Assembly: GCA_030180135.1 (NCBI GenBank)
Contig: CM058239.1
Location: 75,337,823 to 75,401,822, forward strand
Length of the DNA: 64,000 bases
Direction: 5' to 3'
Source: Orychophragmus violaceus
Lineage: Eukaryota > Streptophyta > Magnoliopsida > Brassicales > Brassicaceae
How positions within the stretch are numbered: position 1 is the first letter of the stretch; each line of letters opens with the position of its first letter. A program made the position numbers and the translations under genes. The notes beneath the pieces were generated by a model that worked only from the letters and a program-made list of their open reading frames with translations, did not search any database and had not been told where the DNA came from. Shown here piece after piece: positions 9,514 through 19,325 of this stretch.

Positions 9514-11414
9514 GCCTTTGCTTGCCCTCAAGCAAGTAAAGAACCAAAGTATAAGAAAAGAGGTTTGAAAACACAGAAACTCATTTCGTCCTAGTAACTT
9601 TCGCATTCACATTCACTTAGTAAACCACTGAAAACTTTCCTACAAAACTCAAGACCGCAATATACTTCCCCCACACTTAGCAACTGTCCCAAGTAAACTC
9701 CACAATCAAGTTAGGACATTCAAGTTCACCACACTAGTCTCTGTATACAATTAGGTGCAGTCTCACAGAAGGAGTATCGAATCAAAGGACACATGGACTC
9801 AACCTATTCAGTATCTGACCACCAAACTGTCGGTTTCTTGTTTCTTTCTTTTCCCTTTCTCCCTTAGCACTGATTTTCCCCATGTTGGGAATGTCCTGAA
9901 ATCACACTTGTCCTCACTCTAGAGATAGTTGTGTTGTCGAGATTAGACATTCATACAATACTAGATGGTCATAATGTTTTGCTAGAAACCACTTGTGATA
10001 TGTGAGTTGTGAACTCATTGCTAGTATTATATGATCCTACTTCATGAGGGAATGATCATTAATGTAATGATCTAATTAATGTGTATATGATACACATTAA
10101 CATGCGTGTTTTGAGGGTGTGTCGATCGACACAGATAGTGGCATCGATCGACACAAGGCGCGAATCGAAATACAGATTTCGGTTTAATGACATAATTAAT
10201 CTCGGTTTGATTCAGTGATTAATTAGGTTTTCCTAGGCCTATATATATGAGATATAGCACGACCTGGAGCATAAGTTTGAGCCCAAGAACAGCCACCTCT
10301 CAGAAACACAAGCATCCCGAAGAGATCCGATCTCCCGGCACTAGCATCCCGGCGAATTCCAGTTTGTGTGCGTGTGGATACCAGTAGAGGCGCAGCACTT
10401 GAGGCGCTTTAAGATCTCGATTACTTGTTCATCTTCCGCTGCCAATCTCCAGGTAATTCGAGATCCTAATGATTCAATGATATAAACATGAACCCTAGAT
10501 CCTAGGCTAAGGAATTCAGACTAGGAACTGCTAGAAATTCCTTCACCCCACTGGGTATCATTTTAATTTTTCTATCAGTGCTCTTCCCTTTTTATTGGGG
10601 TTTAACTTTGGATCTTTCCATGGATACAGAGGAGGTAATGGGGGGGTCTCTACCACTCCCGTGACCAATTCGAAGCTACTAGCTTATCCTCGGTTTTTTT
10701 ATCACAGGCTGTGCCAAACATATCAAAGGAATCCGACCCAAAGATTACCAAGCCCCTAAGTGATAAATTAAAGTCAAGATTAGCGTGAGACTAGTGATGG
10801 ATCCTCTGAATACTTGGTTAGATATGGGTGTCCTTGGTATGCTGATCTGTTTGGGGTTTTCTAATAGTCATAGAGGTCCTGCAAGTCTATCCAATGGTCA
10901 CTTAGTTCATTCTCCAGCGAAAATTTTCCTCAAAAAGTCCTTGTTTCTTACTCAATTTTACTCAATAAAACAAATTTTGGACTGACTCTAAGAAAACAAA
11001 AGCGTGCGTCAGTAGCTACCTCCCCCACACTTAAAGCACACTGTCCCCAGTGGTGTCAAGCTTAGGCTCGGTGAGAACAAATAATCAAATTGAAAAGAGT
11101 CTGAAAAATCCAGAGTTACGTACCTCTCATCGCACTGTGTCGATCGATGCTCAGGACTGCATCGATCGACACAATTCGAATTTGCTTAATTCATTCGTGT
11201 GTTCGCTCTGTGTCGATCGGCACACAGGAGCGTGGCGATCGATGCTAGGCGATTTTTTGACCTGTTCTCTCGTCTGAAAACACCAAAACGAAAAATCAAA
11301 GTAACAAAGACCTAAAAATGAAAAAATAAAAACGAAAACTGACTCTCTAGTGGGTTGCCTCCCACTCAGCGCTTGTTTTTAGTCATTAGCTTGACTATGG
11401 GATAGAGAACGGAA
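9514..11414 (-). other. AthA long 3' untranslated region
   Basis: No gene. It is conserved in layout with AthB (25684-26981) and AthD (37951-39296): the CCTTTGCTTGCCCTCAAGCAA block, polypurine-like repeats and palindrome pairs (11137/11159 and 11210/11232). It ends with a conserved block near 11345-11390 containing GGTTGCCTCCCACTC, just past the protease stop. A copia solo LTR is nested at 9883-10545. Confidence 0.7.
9883..10545 (+). repeat. Copia solo LTR in AthA
   Basis: A 663-bp LTR, TGTTGGGAATGTCCTGAAAT...CCTTCA, flanked by perfect CCCCA repeats (9878-9882, 10546-10550). It is related to the CopE LTR at its start and overall plan. It carries a palindrome pair (10119-10132, 10141-10154) at the place where CopE2 carries one. 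No internal region remains, as expected after LTR-LTR recombination. Confidence 0.9.
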
Positions 11415-12815
11415 CTATGGGGGATTCAACAGAGACTTGGAATGTCTCTGTGAATGTCTCTTCATCCAAGGTGGCGTATAAGCATTGTGTGCATGAGACT
11501 GACCGAGGAACTTGGGAACAACAGCAAGGTCAGGTGGAATATTTCGTTTCCTGACTCTATTCCCTGCAAAATCAGCATCAGAGTTAGCATGCTTAAAGTC
11601 AGAGAATGCATACCTTTGCTTAATCAGATGTGGCTTAGATGTGATGTTTGGAGATTTCTGCTTAAGAGCAGGTACAGGCTTTGAAGATGTTAGAACAGGC
11701 TCAGCAGGAATTGCCATCTTCTCCTCTCCAGGATCAAAAACTAATGTCTCACTCTTCTGTATTTCCTGTCCATCCTCAATGCTGAATGTTTGACCATCAA
11801 TCTTTGGCTTACGCAGCATATCCATCTCAAAGTGTAGAGGCTCATCTCCCAGATGGAGATCAATCAGACCATGCCTCACATCAATCTTCGCACCAGCTGT
11901 GGCTAAGAAAGGTCTTCCCAGTATTAGAGCATCATCCGGCTCACTATCGTACTTAAGCACCACAAAATCTGTCGGAACTAGGTAGTTTCCAACTCTGACT
12001 GGGACATCCTCAAGAACTCCTTATGGAATCCTTCTTGACTGATAAGCTAGAACCAGAGAAGTACTAGTGGGTGAAAAATCTATCATTCCCAGTTTCTTTG
12101 CCACATAGTATGGCATGAGATTCCCAGCAGCTCCTAAATCACACAAAGGGCGCCTGAAACTATCCTCAAAGATGGAACAACTCAGCACAAATACACCAGG
12201 ATCAGGTAGCTTCTTGGGGATTTGAGTCATCAACACATCACTGACTTGTTTAGGGACCACTATCACCCAATATTTCAACACTTCGTCCATAGGCAGCATC
12301 TTCTCCAAGTATCTCTGCACACAAGGATGATATGGAGGATCATCAGGTTGTGGAACTTCTTCCAACTTCTCATCCATCACTTTCAGATGTCTGGCTTCAT
12401 CAAGTTCCTGTTGAGATATCTCAAACACCACAGGGGAAAGTGTAGTAGGCTCGTGAGACGTCTCTTTATCACTGCCACGAGAAACAAGTAAGGTTGACTG
12501 TTCACGATATGCAACGATCGATGCAGGTGGTGCAACGATCGATGCGTTTAATTTATCACAGATTCCAGACGACACTTTTGCTTCAGTCTCGGGTTGTTCA
12601 GCCTCTTCCACGAGTTTAGCTGTATGAAACTCAAATTTCTCTCCTTGGTTTGACCCATCATCAATCTGAACTGTCCAAGCTTTGATGTGGGTGTCCATAA
12701 CATTCTTTCCCTTAACTGAGCTTGAAATTTGGTTCACTTGTGTATCCAACTGCTTCACATGTATATTTAAGGATTCAAACTTCCCATTCAGATCTTCATA
12801 CACAATACACAGCAT
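11415..12815 (-). pseudogene. AthA aspartic protease region of Gag-Pro
   Basis: One reading frame broken by a single in-frame TAA at 12033-12031, where AthB has a glutamate codon (RIPEGV). Upstream of it lie coiled-coil-like residues (FESLNIHVKQLDTQVNQ), a spacer encoding the palindrome pair at 12511/12532, LPDPGVFVLSCSIF and the protease site CDLGAAGNL. Downstream come VLKYDSEPDD and LGRPFLATAGAKIDV, then a basic proline-rich tail ending in RHSQRHSKSLLNPP. The D-L-G site instead of D-S/T-G is typical of Athila proteases. Pol does not follow. Confidence 0.82.
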
Positions 12816-13377
12816 CCAGCTTCCTGTTGAAGTCTACAGCAGTCTTAGTCTGATCCTCTAGCAACTGCTCCATCATTGCTTTCATCTTGCTCTCATAAAC
12901 ACTAGCAGCAGGAGGTGTCTGATATGAGGATGATCCATAAGTCCTCTGATAAGAATTACCTTGCTGAAAAGGTTTCTGATATCCAGCAGTCTGTCCATAT
13001 CCAGAAGAGTTCTGGTTGCTTGTGAAAGCACTCTTCTGTCCACCATTAAAGAAATTGTTACCTTGCTGATTTCCAAAACTGTTTTCTTGAAATCCAGAGC
13101 CACTGATGTAGTTCAAATCCTTTTCCTGTCTTTCCAATAACTGCTTCATCATACTTATCAGCTTATAAGACTGCGTATTTTGAAGAGGAAGAGGCTGATA
13201 TGATGAAGATTCATAATCTCTGGTGAATGAATAAGAACCATAGTCTATGCAATATGAGTTATTTTGCTGATTTTCCAAGATCCGTTCCATCATTCTCATC
13301 ATCTTACGTGATGCGTCGATCGATGCAAAGTAGTGTCGATCGATGTTAATCGCGAGCAAGTGTCGATCGATGCCCAA
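12796..13377 (-). pseudogene. AthA Gag C-terminal fragment
   Basis: A 193-residue frame, Q/N/G/S/Y-rich (FNGGQKSAFTSNQNSSGYGQ), matching the linker between gag capsid and protease in AthB. It ends at 12796, where the protease frame takes over one base out of phase, so a frameshift near 12800-12815 separates them. The N-terminal part is made of palindrome-encoded repeats (pairs at 13313/13333 and 13360/13381). It sits only about 140 bases from the primer site, so the capsid domain present in AthB has been deleted. Confidence 0.7.
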
Positions 13378-13513
13378 GTGGTATCGATCGACGCATGGCG
13401 ATTCTGGTCGTACCTAAAACGCAAAAAGAAAAGAAAAATCATTAATAAAAAAAACAAAAAACGAAAAACCTAGTCTAAACCTTAAGTTCAAATCTATCGA
13501 AGACTCTAAAGAG

Positions 13514-13531
13514 TCCCCGGCAATAGCGCCA
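13514..13531 (-). other. AthA primer binding site (tRNA-Asp type)
   Basis: The element strand reads TGGCGCTATTGCCGGGGA, close to the complement of the plant tRNA-Asp 3' end used by Athila elements. Two bases differ from the perfect AthD copy. Six bases separate it from the LTR. Confidence 0.85.
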
Positions 13532-13537
13532 AAAACT

Positions 13538-14235
13538 TGATACGATCAGAGTTTTAATCCCTAGATCTACACTGCAAGTGCACAGATGTGACTAGTGTAT
13601 ATAGGGTATCGAATCCACAGAGACTCTGATCTTGCAATAGATTGTAGAATGTCAGGTTAAGCTAGGTAGCAATAGAGAAAGCAGTAAATCTAAAAGCAGA
13701 AAAGTAAATAGATCGGTTTGTAAGCACGAAACGAAGGCGTCAGGTCAAGGGAGTTCTCAGGAAATCAGGAACACAGGCTAATCAATTAATCGGGATCTAA
13801 TTAAGAACTGTTGTAGAACTAGAATCACATAATTATAACAGACCAACTTTCGTTGCGAATATTATCTATGTCTAACAACCTAGCAAGCCAACTTTCGTTG
13901 CGAATCCTAGAGTTCTAAACAAGCATTAATCTCAGGTTCTTTCGTTCACAATTCTCCTAAACCAAATTTCTTTGCGAATAGTCAAATGCTCATCTAAGTT
14001 CTTTCTAGTTAATTAACCAACTGTCGTTGCGGAAATCAACCTAATATCAATAATCTAAGTGGCCAATTCAGATCAAGCATTAAGAACAACCCTAGATGAA
14101 GAACTAGAAAGATATGAATCCCTACAGATTGATCAACCTATAATCCCATGAAATCCCTAATGAGAATCCATAAACCTAACAAGTAAACTACTCAGACATG
14201 ATCATCGAAACAGAAGACATCATGAATAGAAAACC
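13538..14235 (-). repeat. AthA 5' LTR, truncated
   Basis: It starts TGATACGATCAG and follows the AthD LTR for about 700 bp up to TAGAAAACC at 14235, where unrelated sequence begins. The remaining 450 bp, including the part with the palindrome pair, are missing. Confidence 0.82.
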
Positions 14236-15831
14236 ATTGAGGTGTATGTCGGGGTGTATGTTGTGGTGTGCGCCTACAGGGCAGTCGGTACTAATGAGGT
14301 GTGTATTGGGGGTCATTGTCTGTTCAAAGCATTGTTCAACCAAGCGTGCGAGGGCGATCAAGAGGTAGAGACGTTCTCCGGAGAGACTACTGCGGGAGTG
14401 TAGCAGAGAGTTTCAAGAGTTACAGGAAGTACTAGAAGAGTTGCAAGAGGCGTTGGGGAAGCTGCAAGGAGTGCTGCAAGAGCTGCAAGAGGTCTATGGA
14501 AAGACCGGATTGCGAGGAGTGCTACAGAAGCTGCAAGAGGTCGATGGAAAGACCGGATTGCGAGGAGTGCTACAGGAGCTGCAAGAGGTCAATGGAAAGA
14601 CCGGATTGCAAGGAGGCCATTTGGAAGTGGCGGTATTTCGACTGTATTATGCGTCAAGAGTTGTCTGAGTTGCTTGGATCACAAGGAGCAGCAGGAGGCT
14701 ATCCAAATCTGTTCCAAGTAGGGAATCTTGGAATCGGTTTGTGACATCAACTTCGATGAGTTATGGACAGCTCATTTGAAGTCTCACCATGCTGGAAGTT
14801 GGAGAAGATATTTGTGGTATGGCGGGCTCAAAGATTCAACGGTGGGACCGGAAAGGAAACAATATGCCCTTGAGTTCTTTGTGGATTACTGGAGCAGCGA
14901 ATGGAGTTCCTCGAGATGGAAAGAAGATCGCAGAAGTGTTTTGGGGAGTGGCGTTGTGGCATTTGGAATTTCCCGGCAAGCCGGACCTCAGTAATTGCAA
15001 GCTCAAGTGGACAAACCTGGTTATTGGAAATGGAAATCCAACGAAAGAGTGTTAGGAAAACACTATGGGGGATTGGCAAGAAGCTACAAAGAATAGCAAA
15101 GGAGGGCAAGTTTAATGGGGAAGGAAACCCAAAGGATGGTGTTTGGAAAGCACTACATCTGGATACCAAGGTAGGAAACCTTGAGTTGGAAGTCAGATTG
15201 GAAACCGGTCTGGGAATCAGAGTGCGCAGCGGAAGCGTGGTAGGTCATTCCCCACAGGTCAGATTGGAGCTGGTTTGGGAATCAGAGTGTGCAGCGGAAG
15301 CATGGTGGGTCGTCCCCCACAAGTAAGGTAGCCATAATGAACATGGTTAACCTCATTGTTCACCAAGGGAAAGCAAGGATGATGGTTTGTGCGACAGACA
15401 ACACCATAGTGCACGGTAATGGAAAACCGTTTGAGAGAATCCATTTGGAAGTGGATGATGCACTATGGCACGGGAATGGAAACCGTTGAGGAGAACTGGA
15501 TTGAAGCGGAGCATCTCATTCAGATATTAGGACCACTCGAGGGATGAGTGTTGTTTCTAAACGTTGGAGACCGAAACTAATGGACATGGGCGGTAGCATG
15601 GCGTTTTGTGTTGCATTTTTGGAGCTGCTAATGGATTGACACCAAGGAGAAGGACACTCCAGAATGTGGTTTGAAATAGGGGGGGGGAGAAGCAGTCTTC
15701 AGGATTAAAGGATAAGATCTTTTCAAGCGGGCAAGCGATCAAGTTCAGTTTCGGCTCAACGAAGTTTGTGGAGTGTTGCTGGTAAGAAGTTGCAATGGAG
15801 ATCCCTCGCCACCGAATTCGGGACGAATTCT
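14236..15831 (+). other. Chr internal region, non-coding or decayed
   Basis: G-rich on the plus strand with several short open frames, none recognised. It contains a 48-bp tandem repeat (14467-14610) and a 66-bp direct duplication (about 15191-15256 and 15257-15322, each with GCAGCGGAAGC). A second G-run (about 15679-15688, GGGGGGGGGAGAAG) looks like an additional polypurine tract. Confidence 0.6.
14467..14614 (+). repeat. 48-bp tandem repeat, three copies
   Basis: Units start at 14467, 14515 and 14563, with AGGAGG of a fourth at 14611. Each encodes a 16-residue Leu/Gln/Glu-rich helix-like unit (GVLQELQEV.GKTGLR) in an open frame 14441-14668. Copies differ by only a few bases. Confidence 0.85.
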
Positions 15832-15851
15832 TTTGGGGGGGGGGGAGAATT
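15832..15851 (+). other. Chr polypurine tract
   Basis: TTTT followed by about a dozen G residues and AGAATT immediately before the LTR start TGTAATGG. Confidence 0.85.
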
Positions 15852-16850
15852 TGTAATGGCCCATTTAAAAATTTTCAAAAAAGAAGAAGGAAAGCCCAAA
15901 TAGTCCAGCCCAAGCCCATTTGCCTTGCCAAAAACCCTAGGGCTCCCATGTTCATTTTCCTATTTAAAGGAGCCTCCACCTAGAGAGAAGCAAAGAAATG
16001 ATTTCCGGCGAAGCTCTGCGTCCTTTCTGTCTCAGTCATCACGCCCAAAAGTTAGATCTACTCATCCTCCATCGTTTGGTGTCAAAAGAATTCCGGTAAG
16101 CCTTTCTTTAGATATAATTTTCTTCAACCCGAGCACTAAAAGCCTCGTATCTTTCGGACCGTGAGGAATCTGGGAAATCTGAGACCACTATCGCGTTCCT
16201 CTCGACGAGACAAAGCCAACGGGACCAGCCACGTCTCCAGAAACCACCAGATGCGCCCGCACGCTCCACCGGAAGATCCGCGAGTATATCTGACGGGCCG
16301 CCGCCGTCCGCCGTCACGCGCCGCCGTTGTTCGCCGGAGCTCCGCTGCCCCCGATCACCGGAGCCACCGCCGAGTCAACTCGGTTGACCGGATCGGGTTG
16401 ACCGTTGACCGTTGATCAGGGTCGGTTAGGTTGACCAGTTTGGTTTGGAGCCGTTAAGTGTTCATGAGTGTGAGCTTGGAGCTCGTATGCACGATTGGGC
16501 ATTAGAATTGTGTGGTGAAGCCTTCGGGCGATGTTTGCAAGGTGTTATTAGCTTAGGACTTGTGTTTCGTAATTGTGTGGCGTAAGCCGGGATCGCGGGT
16601 TCCTTAAATCCGCCCTCGCTGGGTAATTGTGTTTTGAAACAATTACTCAGTCCTCTTTCCTTTCCCTGTCCCCATTTTCTTGCAAGTCCGGATGTGATAT
16701 TGATCGATTGTGTGGCATCATTGTTTAATTTCAATAAGAAGGAAGGACCGGATCCTGAGACAAGTTGAGTCGGCGTCTCGGTTGGACCGAATCCGGTTCA
16801 ACGGGCACCCTAATGCCGCGTCTCCGGTTTGCCGGGAGACGGGTGTTACA
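15852..16850 (+). repeat. Chr 3' LTR
   Basis: A 999-bp LTR, TGTAATGGCC...GGGTGTTACA. A TATA-like CCTATTTAAAGG lies at about 15958. The middle (16160-16420) is GC-rich with no convincing gene: the short open frames there run in several directions and resemble nothing known. Confidence 0.8.
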
Positions 16851-16928
16851 CTCTGAATATTGGTTGTTGGATTCTATTTCTTACGTCTATCGTCCAAATT
16901 TTGAAACGTTAGATAAAAATGAAAATTC

Positions 16929-16937
16929 TATATAAAG
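16929..16937 (+). promoter_or_regulatory. Possible TATA box
   Basis: TATATAAAG lies 75 bases before the open segment at 17004, with an A/C-rich stretch resembling a plant 5' leader (16950-16975). No ATG in the right frame follows before 17260, so its link to the gene fragment is uncertain. Confidence 0.35.
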
Positions 16938-17003
16938 AAGAAGGTTTCCTTCATTAGTTCTCAAAACAAAACATTAAAATATCTTGGTCAAACATATATT
17001 TGA

Positions 17004-17492
17004 TATATTTCTAGACTACAGATTGCTCCTTGTCTAGAGAGTGTTTACAATGTTTCTGGTAAGAGTCTACACGTAGACATTGGTGGTAAGTCGTTCGATA
17101 TTGACAATGAGAGTAAGACTTTAAGTAGGCCTCTTACTTACACGAAGATTACAATATGCCAAGAAAATTATCAAGGATACCAGCTGAAGTATGTCGATCC
17201 TAATATCAAGATTAATGATGCTCTTGGCGAGAAGAAGGGCGTTGCAGATTGCTTGATCCGTATGTATTATTGTAATAAAGGTATTTATATAATTATATTG
17301 AAAGATGAAATGAACATATCGTGCGATGGTAAATTTTTAGGGATATATCAGCCAGATGCAGATCCAATATATTTCAAATCCGTTGTTATTACAATTCACG
17401 GAGGTGTGATTGTAGAAGAATATGTAGATGCAAAAGGGGAAGAAGTTGAAGTTGAAGAAGCATCGGCGAGCACGAAAGGCCCAGACGCATAG
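17004..17492 (+). pseudogene. Unknown low-copy gene, 3' part of coding region
   Basis: A frame of 162 codons plus stop, open from just after a TGA at 17001 to TAG at 17490. The first in-frame ATG is only at 17259. The 5' part is therefore probably in a missing exon, and TTTCTAG at 17008-17014 could be a splice acceptor. The product would be beta-rich (alternating VDIGGKSFDID, YIIILKDEMNISCDG, VVITIHGGVIVEEYVD) with an acidic tail (EEVEVEEASAS). I do not recognise the family. It does not look like retrotransposon sequence. AATAAA at 17555 could serve as poly(A) signal. A gene cut by the neighbouring Chr element is plausible. Confidence 0.5.
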
Positions 17493-17842
17493 CACTAGGA
17501 AGACTAAGTCATTTGACCAACTCGCCTTACCCCTTTATTTATGTTTTCGCAAATAATAAAGTGACTTCGATGAGTCGGATCGGTTAATCCCTATGAAAAT
17601 ATATGGAGTATATGTTGATAAAAATAAAATAAAATAAAGTGACTTATGTTCCTATCTCTTTTCTGCTTTGTGCTCCTAAGTTTGTTGACTTGAGACTCCA
17701 TTCCAAATTATTAATAAAACAATGAATAATGGCAGAATTTGTTTCCTTATTAAAATTTTGTTCTTCTGTTTTTAATGCTTTAGATGAGACAACATTTGTG
17801 GTGTTGGAGTTCCCGTTTTAGTTCCATGAAATTGCCTTCTCT

Positions 17843-17978
17843 TATAAAAAGGCTCTCTCTGTATTTAAGTTCTATATAGGCGAGACTCATCAAACAGTCG
17901 CATTATTGTTTGACACTTATGCCCAAGAAGTTTTTTGGGTATACAATAGAACATCAAAGGCAATATCAAGGTAAAAAG
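17843..17978 (+). other. Possible promoter and small first exon
   Basis: TATAAAAA at 17843 is followed, at a plausible distance, by ATG at 17919. That opens a 20-codon frame (MPKKFFGYTIEHQRQYQ...) ending at a GTAAAA splice-donor-like site at 17971. Nothing downstream clearly continues it before the SINE-like sequence. Low confidence. Confidence 0.2.
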
Positions 17979-18109
17979 TAGATCAAAACCATGAATGTTT
18001 TTTTAATTGTTCGATTTCAGTCTCAAATTGAATGTAAAGTACCAATCTTTGTATTGTCATGTCTAGGAACTAACCTTTTTCTCATATATGTGTGATATGG
18101 GCATAATTT

Positions 18110-18290
18110 CAACTAATCCCTAAGGGGGACTACACCGACAACTAGTCCGGCCTTAGGTTTTCAAATGAAGTCTAAGACATGGCTCCATCTTCGTCTGGCA
18201 AAAATAAAACAACTTAGTTCTTAGCTGGAATCAAACTTAGGACATATAGGGTTACAATGGCCCCATGGTGATTCCTACTACCAGGCTACC
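18110..18290 (-). mobile_element. SINE-like tRNA-derived sequence, head split by TG2
   Basis: Read on the minus strand, TAGCCTGGTAGTAGG (18274-18288) resembles an RNA polymerase III A box. About 40 bases on, AAGTTTGATTCC (near 18228-18239) resembles a B box. The head continues at 23087-23105 on the far side of TG2 (AGCAGCGGTAG), because TG2 duplicated CTACC inside it. Boundaries and family are uncertain. Confidence 0.4.
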
Positions 18291-19325
18291 TGATGATACA
18301 GCCCTGGAATCACTCCAATGCTAAGATCACTTGATGATCAGATGATTTCTAAGCCAAGCTTGCGGAAGATGGATTGAAGGTAGATGTGGTGGTGGAACTT
18401 GTGATTGACTCTCTCAACCAATGGGTTTGATTGACTCTCTCAATCTAAGAACAAGCTATCTGAATCACTCAAATAGATTGATCTGAAACTCCTAAGAACA
18501 AGGTGAATCACTCACAATATTCAAAGAAGGAACACTTCACAAAGAACACAAACTTTGGAAGAAAAACAGAATAATTCTATTACTTTAAAATGGTTGAAAA
18601 GGGTGATTTACAATGAATTCGAACCTGAGATTTTATAGGCTCATAGACAACAGTCTGAAAGGCCTAATACAAGAAAAGAATCGAAAAATATAAGGAATAT
18701 GGCCGTTGGGATTTATTGGAATATTTGGCCAGATATGGAAAGATGAATCTTCTTAAGTCTTGAAAGATTTGGCATGAATGTGGAGTGTCTAGGTACATTC
18801 TGGATGATGTTAGAGAGCTTCAATTCCTGGCCAAACTTCAGGGAAAAGAGTTGTTGGTGATTGATCTCCGGTGGCTCCAAATTAGGCAAGTGTAAGAGTA
18901 ATAATGGGATCCTCCTGATCATATGGCTGCTGGTGCATGGGACCTTGATAGATAACTCTCCTGGATGATTAAATGTGTCTCCTGAATGCTTAGATATCTC
19001 TCCTGGTCGCCAATGTCTTGTTTGTAACTGATTGAATCCTTGAGCCTCCAGATGAAGCAAGCTGAGAATCATCTGTTTTAGAAGTTGAATAACTTCTTCA
19101 TCTGAACTCCATTTATTATGATTCAAACTCTCCATGATTCCTTGATGAGTTAAGTTTCTGGAACAGGTTGATTTGTAGCTTAACTCCTCATAGTGGGAAA
19201 GGTATGATCCAAGACATGCACATATGTCTCTGGTGCATACAAGCTGTTTCTCTCCAAGGGTCTTGGTTGGTTGATTTATGTCCTCTCCATGCTCCTTGGT
19301 TGATGATGACTTGATGTCCTCATCA
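18291..19325 (-). repeat. TG2 3' LTR
   Basis: TGATGATACAGCCC...CCTCATCA, 1035 bp. The post-gag frame enters this LTR at 19325 and runs to its stop at 18713, covering 60 percent of the LTR. Confidence 0.92.

Larger units (their letters stand above)
9133..14235 (-). mobile_element. AthA: Athila-like element without pol, truncated at both LTRs
   Basis: A minus-strand Athila-like element. It has a 3' LTR remnant (9133-9498), a polypurine tract, a long untranslated region with a nested solo LTR, a gag C-terminal/protease region (11415-13377), a tRNA-Asp type primer site (13514-13531) and a truncated 5' LTR (13538-14235). The capsid part of gag and all of reverse transcriptase and integrase are missing. 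It is closely related to AthB and AthD in layout. The primer site and protease type (CDLG within LPDPG...CDLGA) point to the Athila clade. It would depend on another element for movement. Confidence 0.85.
14236..16850 (+). mobile_element. Chr: 3' part of a Ty3-like element (TGTAA...TTACA LTR)
   Basis: Plus-strand remnant consisting of about 1.6 kb of internal sequence, a G-run polypurine tract and one 999-bp LTR with TGTAA/TTACA ends, as in Tekay/Del-like Ty3 elements. No pol motifs are visible in the internal part. The 5' end is lost: position 14236 is joined directly to AthA LTR sequence. The five bases after the LTR (CTCTG) have no partner at the left junction, so a deletion rather than a simple insertion made this joint. 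Confidence 0.75.

Noticed and set aside
9266..13394. Repeated short palindromes as a CRISPR-like array
   Set aside because: Plant nuclear context, only two copies per cluster, spacers of 6-8 bases and no cas genes.
14828..15169. 113-codon minus-strand frame and its plus-strand partners in Chr
   Set aside because: Several frames are open over the same stretch. None resembles a known protein or shows codon structure.
16108..16415. Overlapping GC-rich open frames on both strands in the Chr LTR
   Set aside because: They are due to high GC content. No start context, no recognisable product, and they lie inside an LTR.
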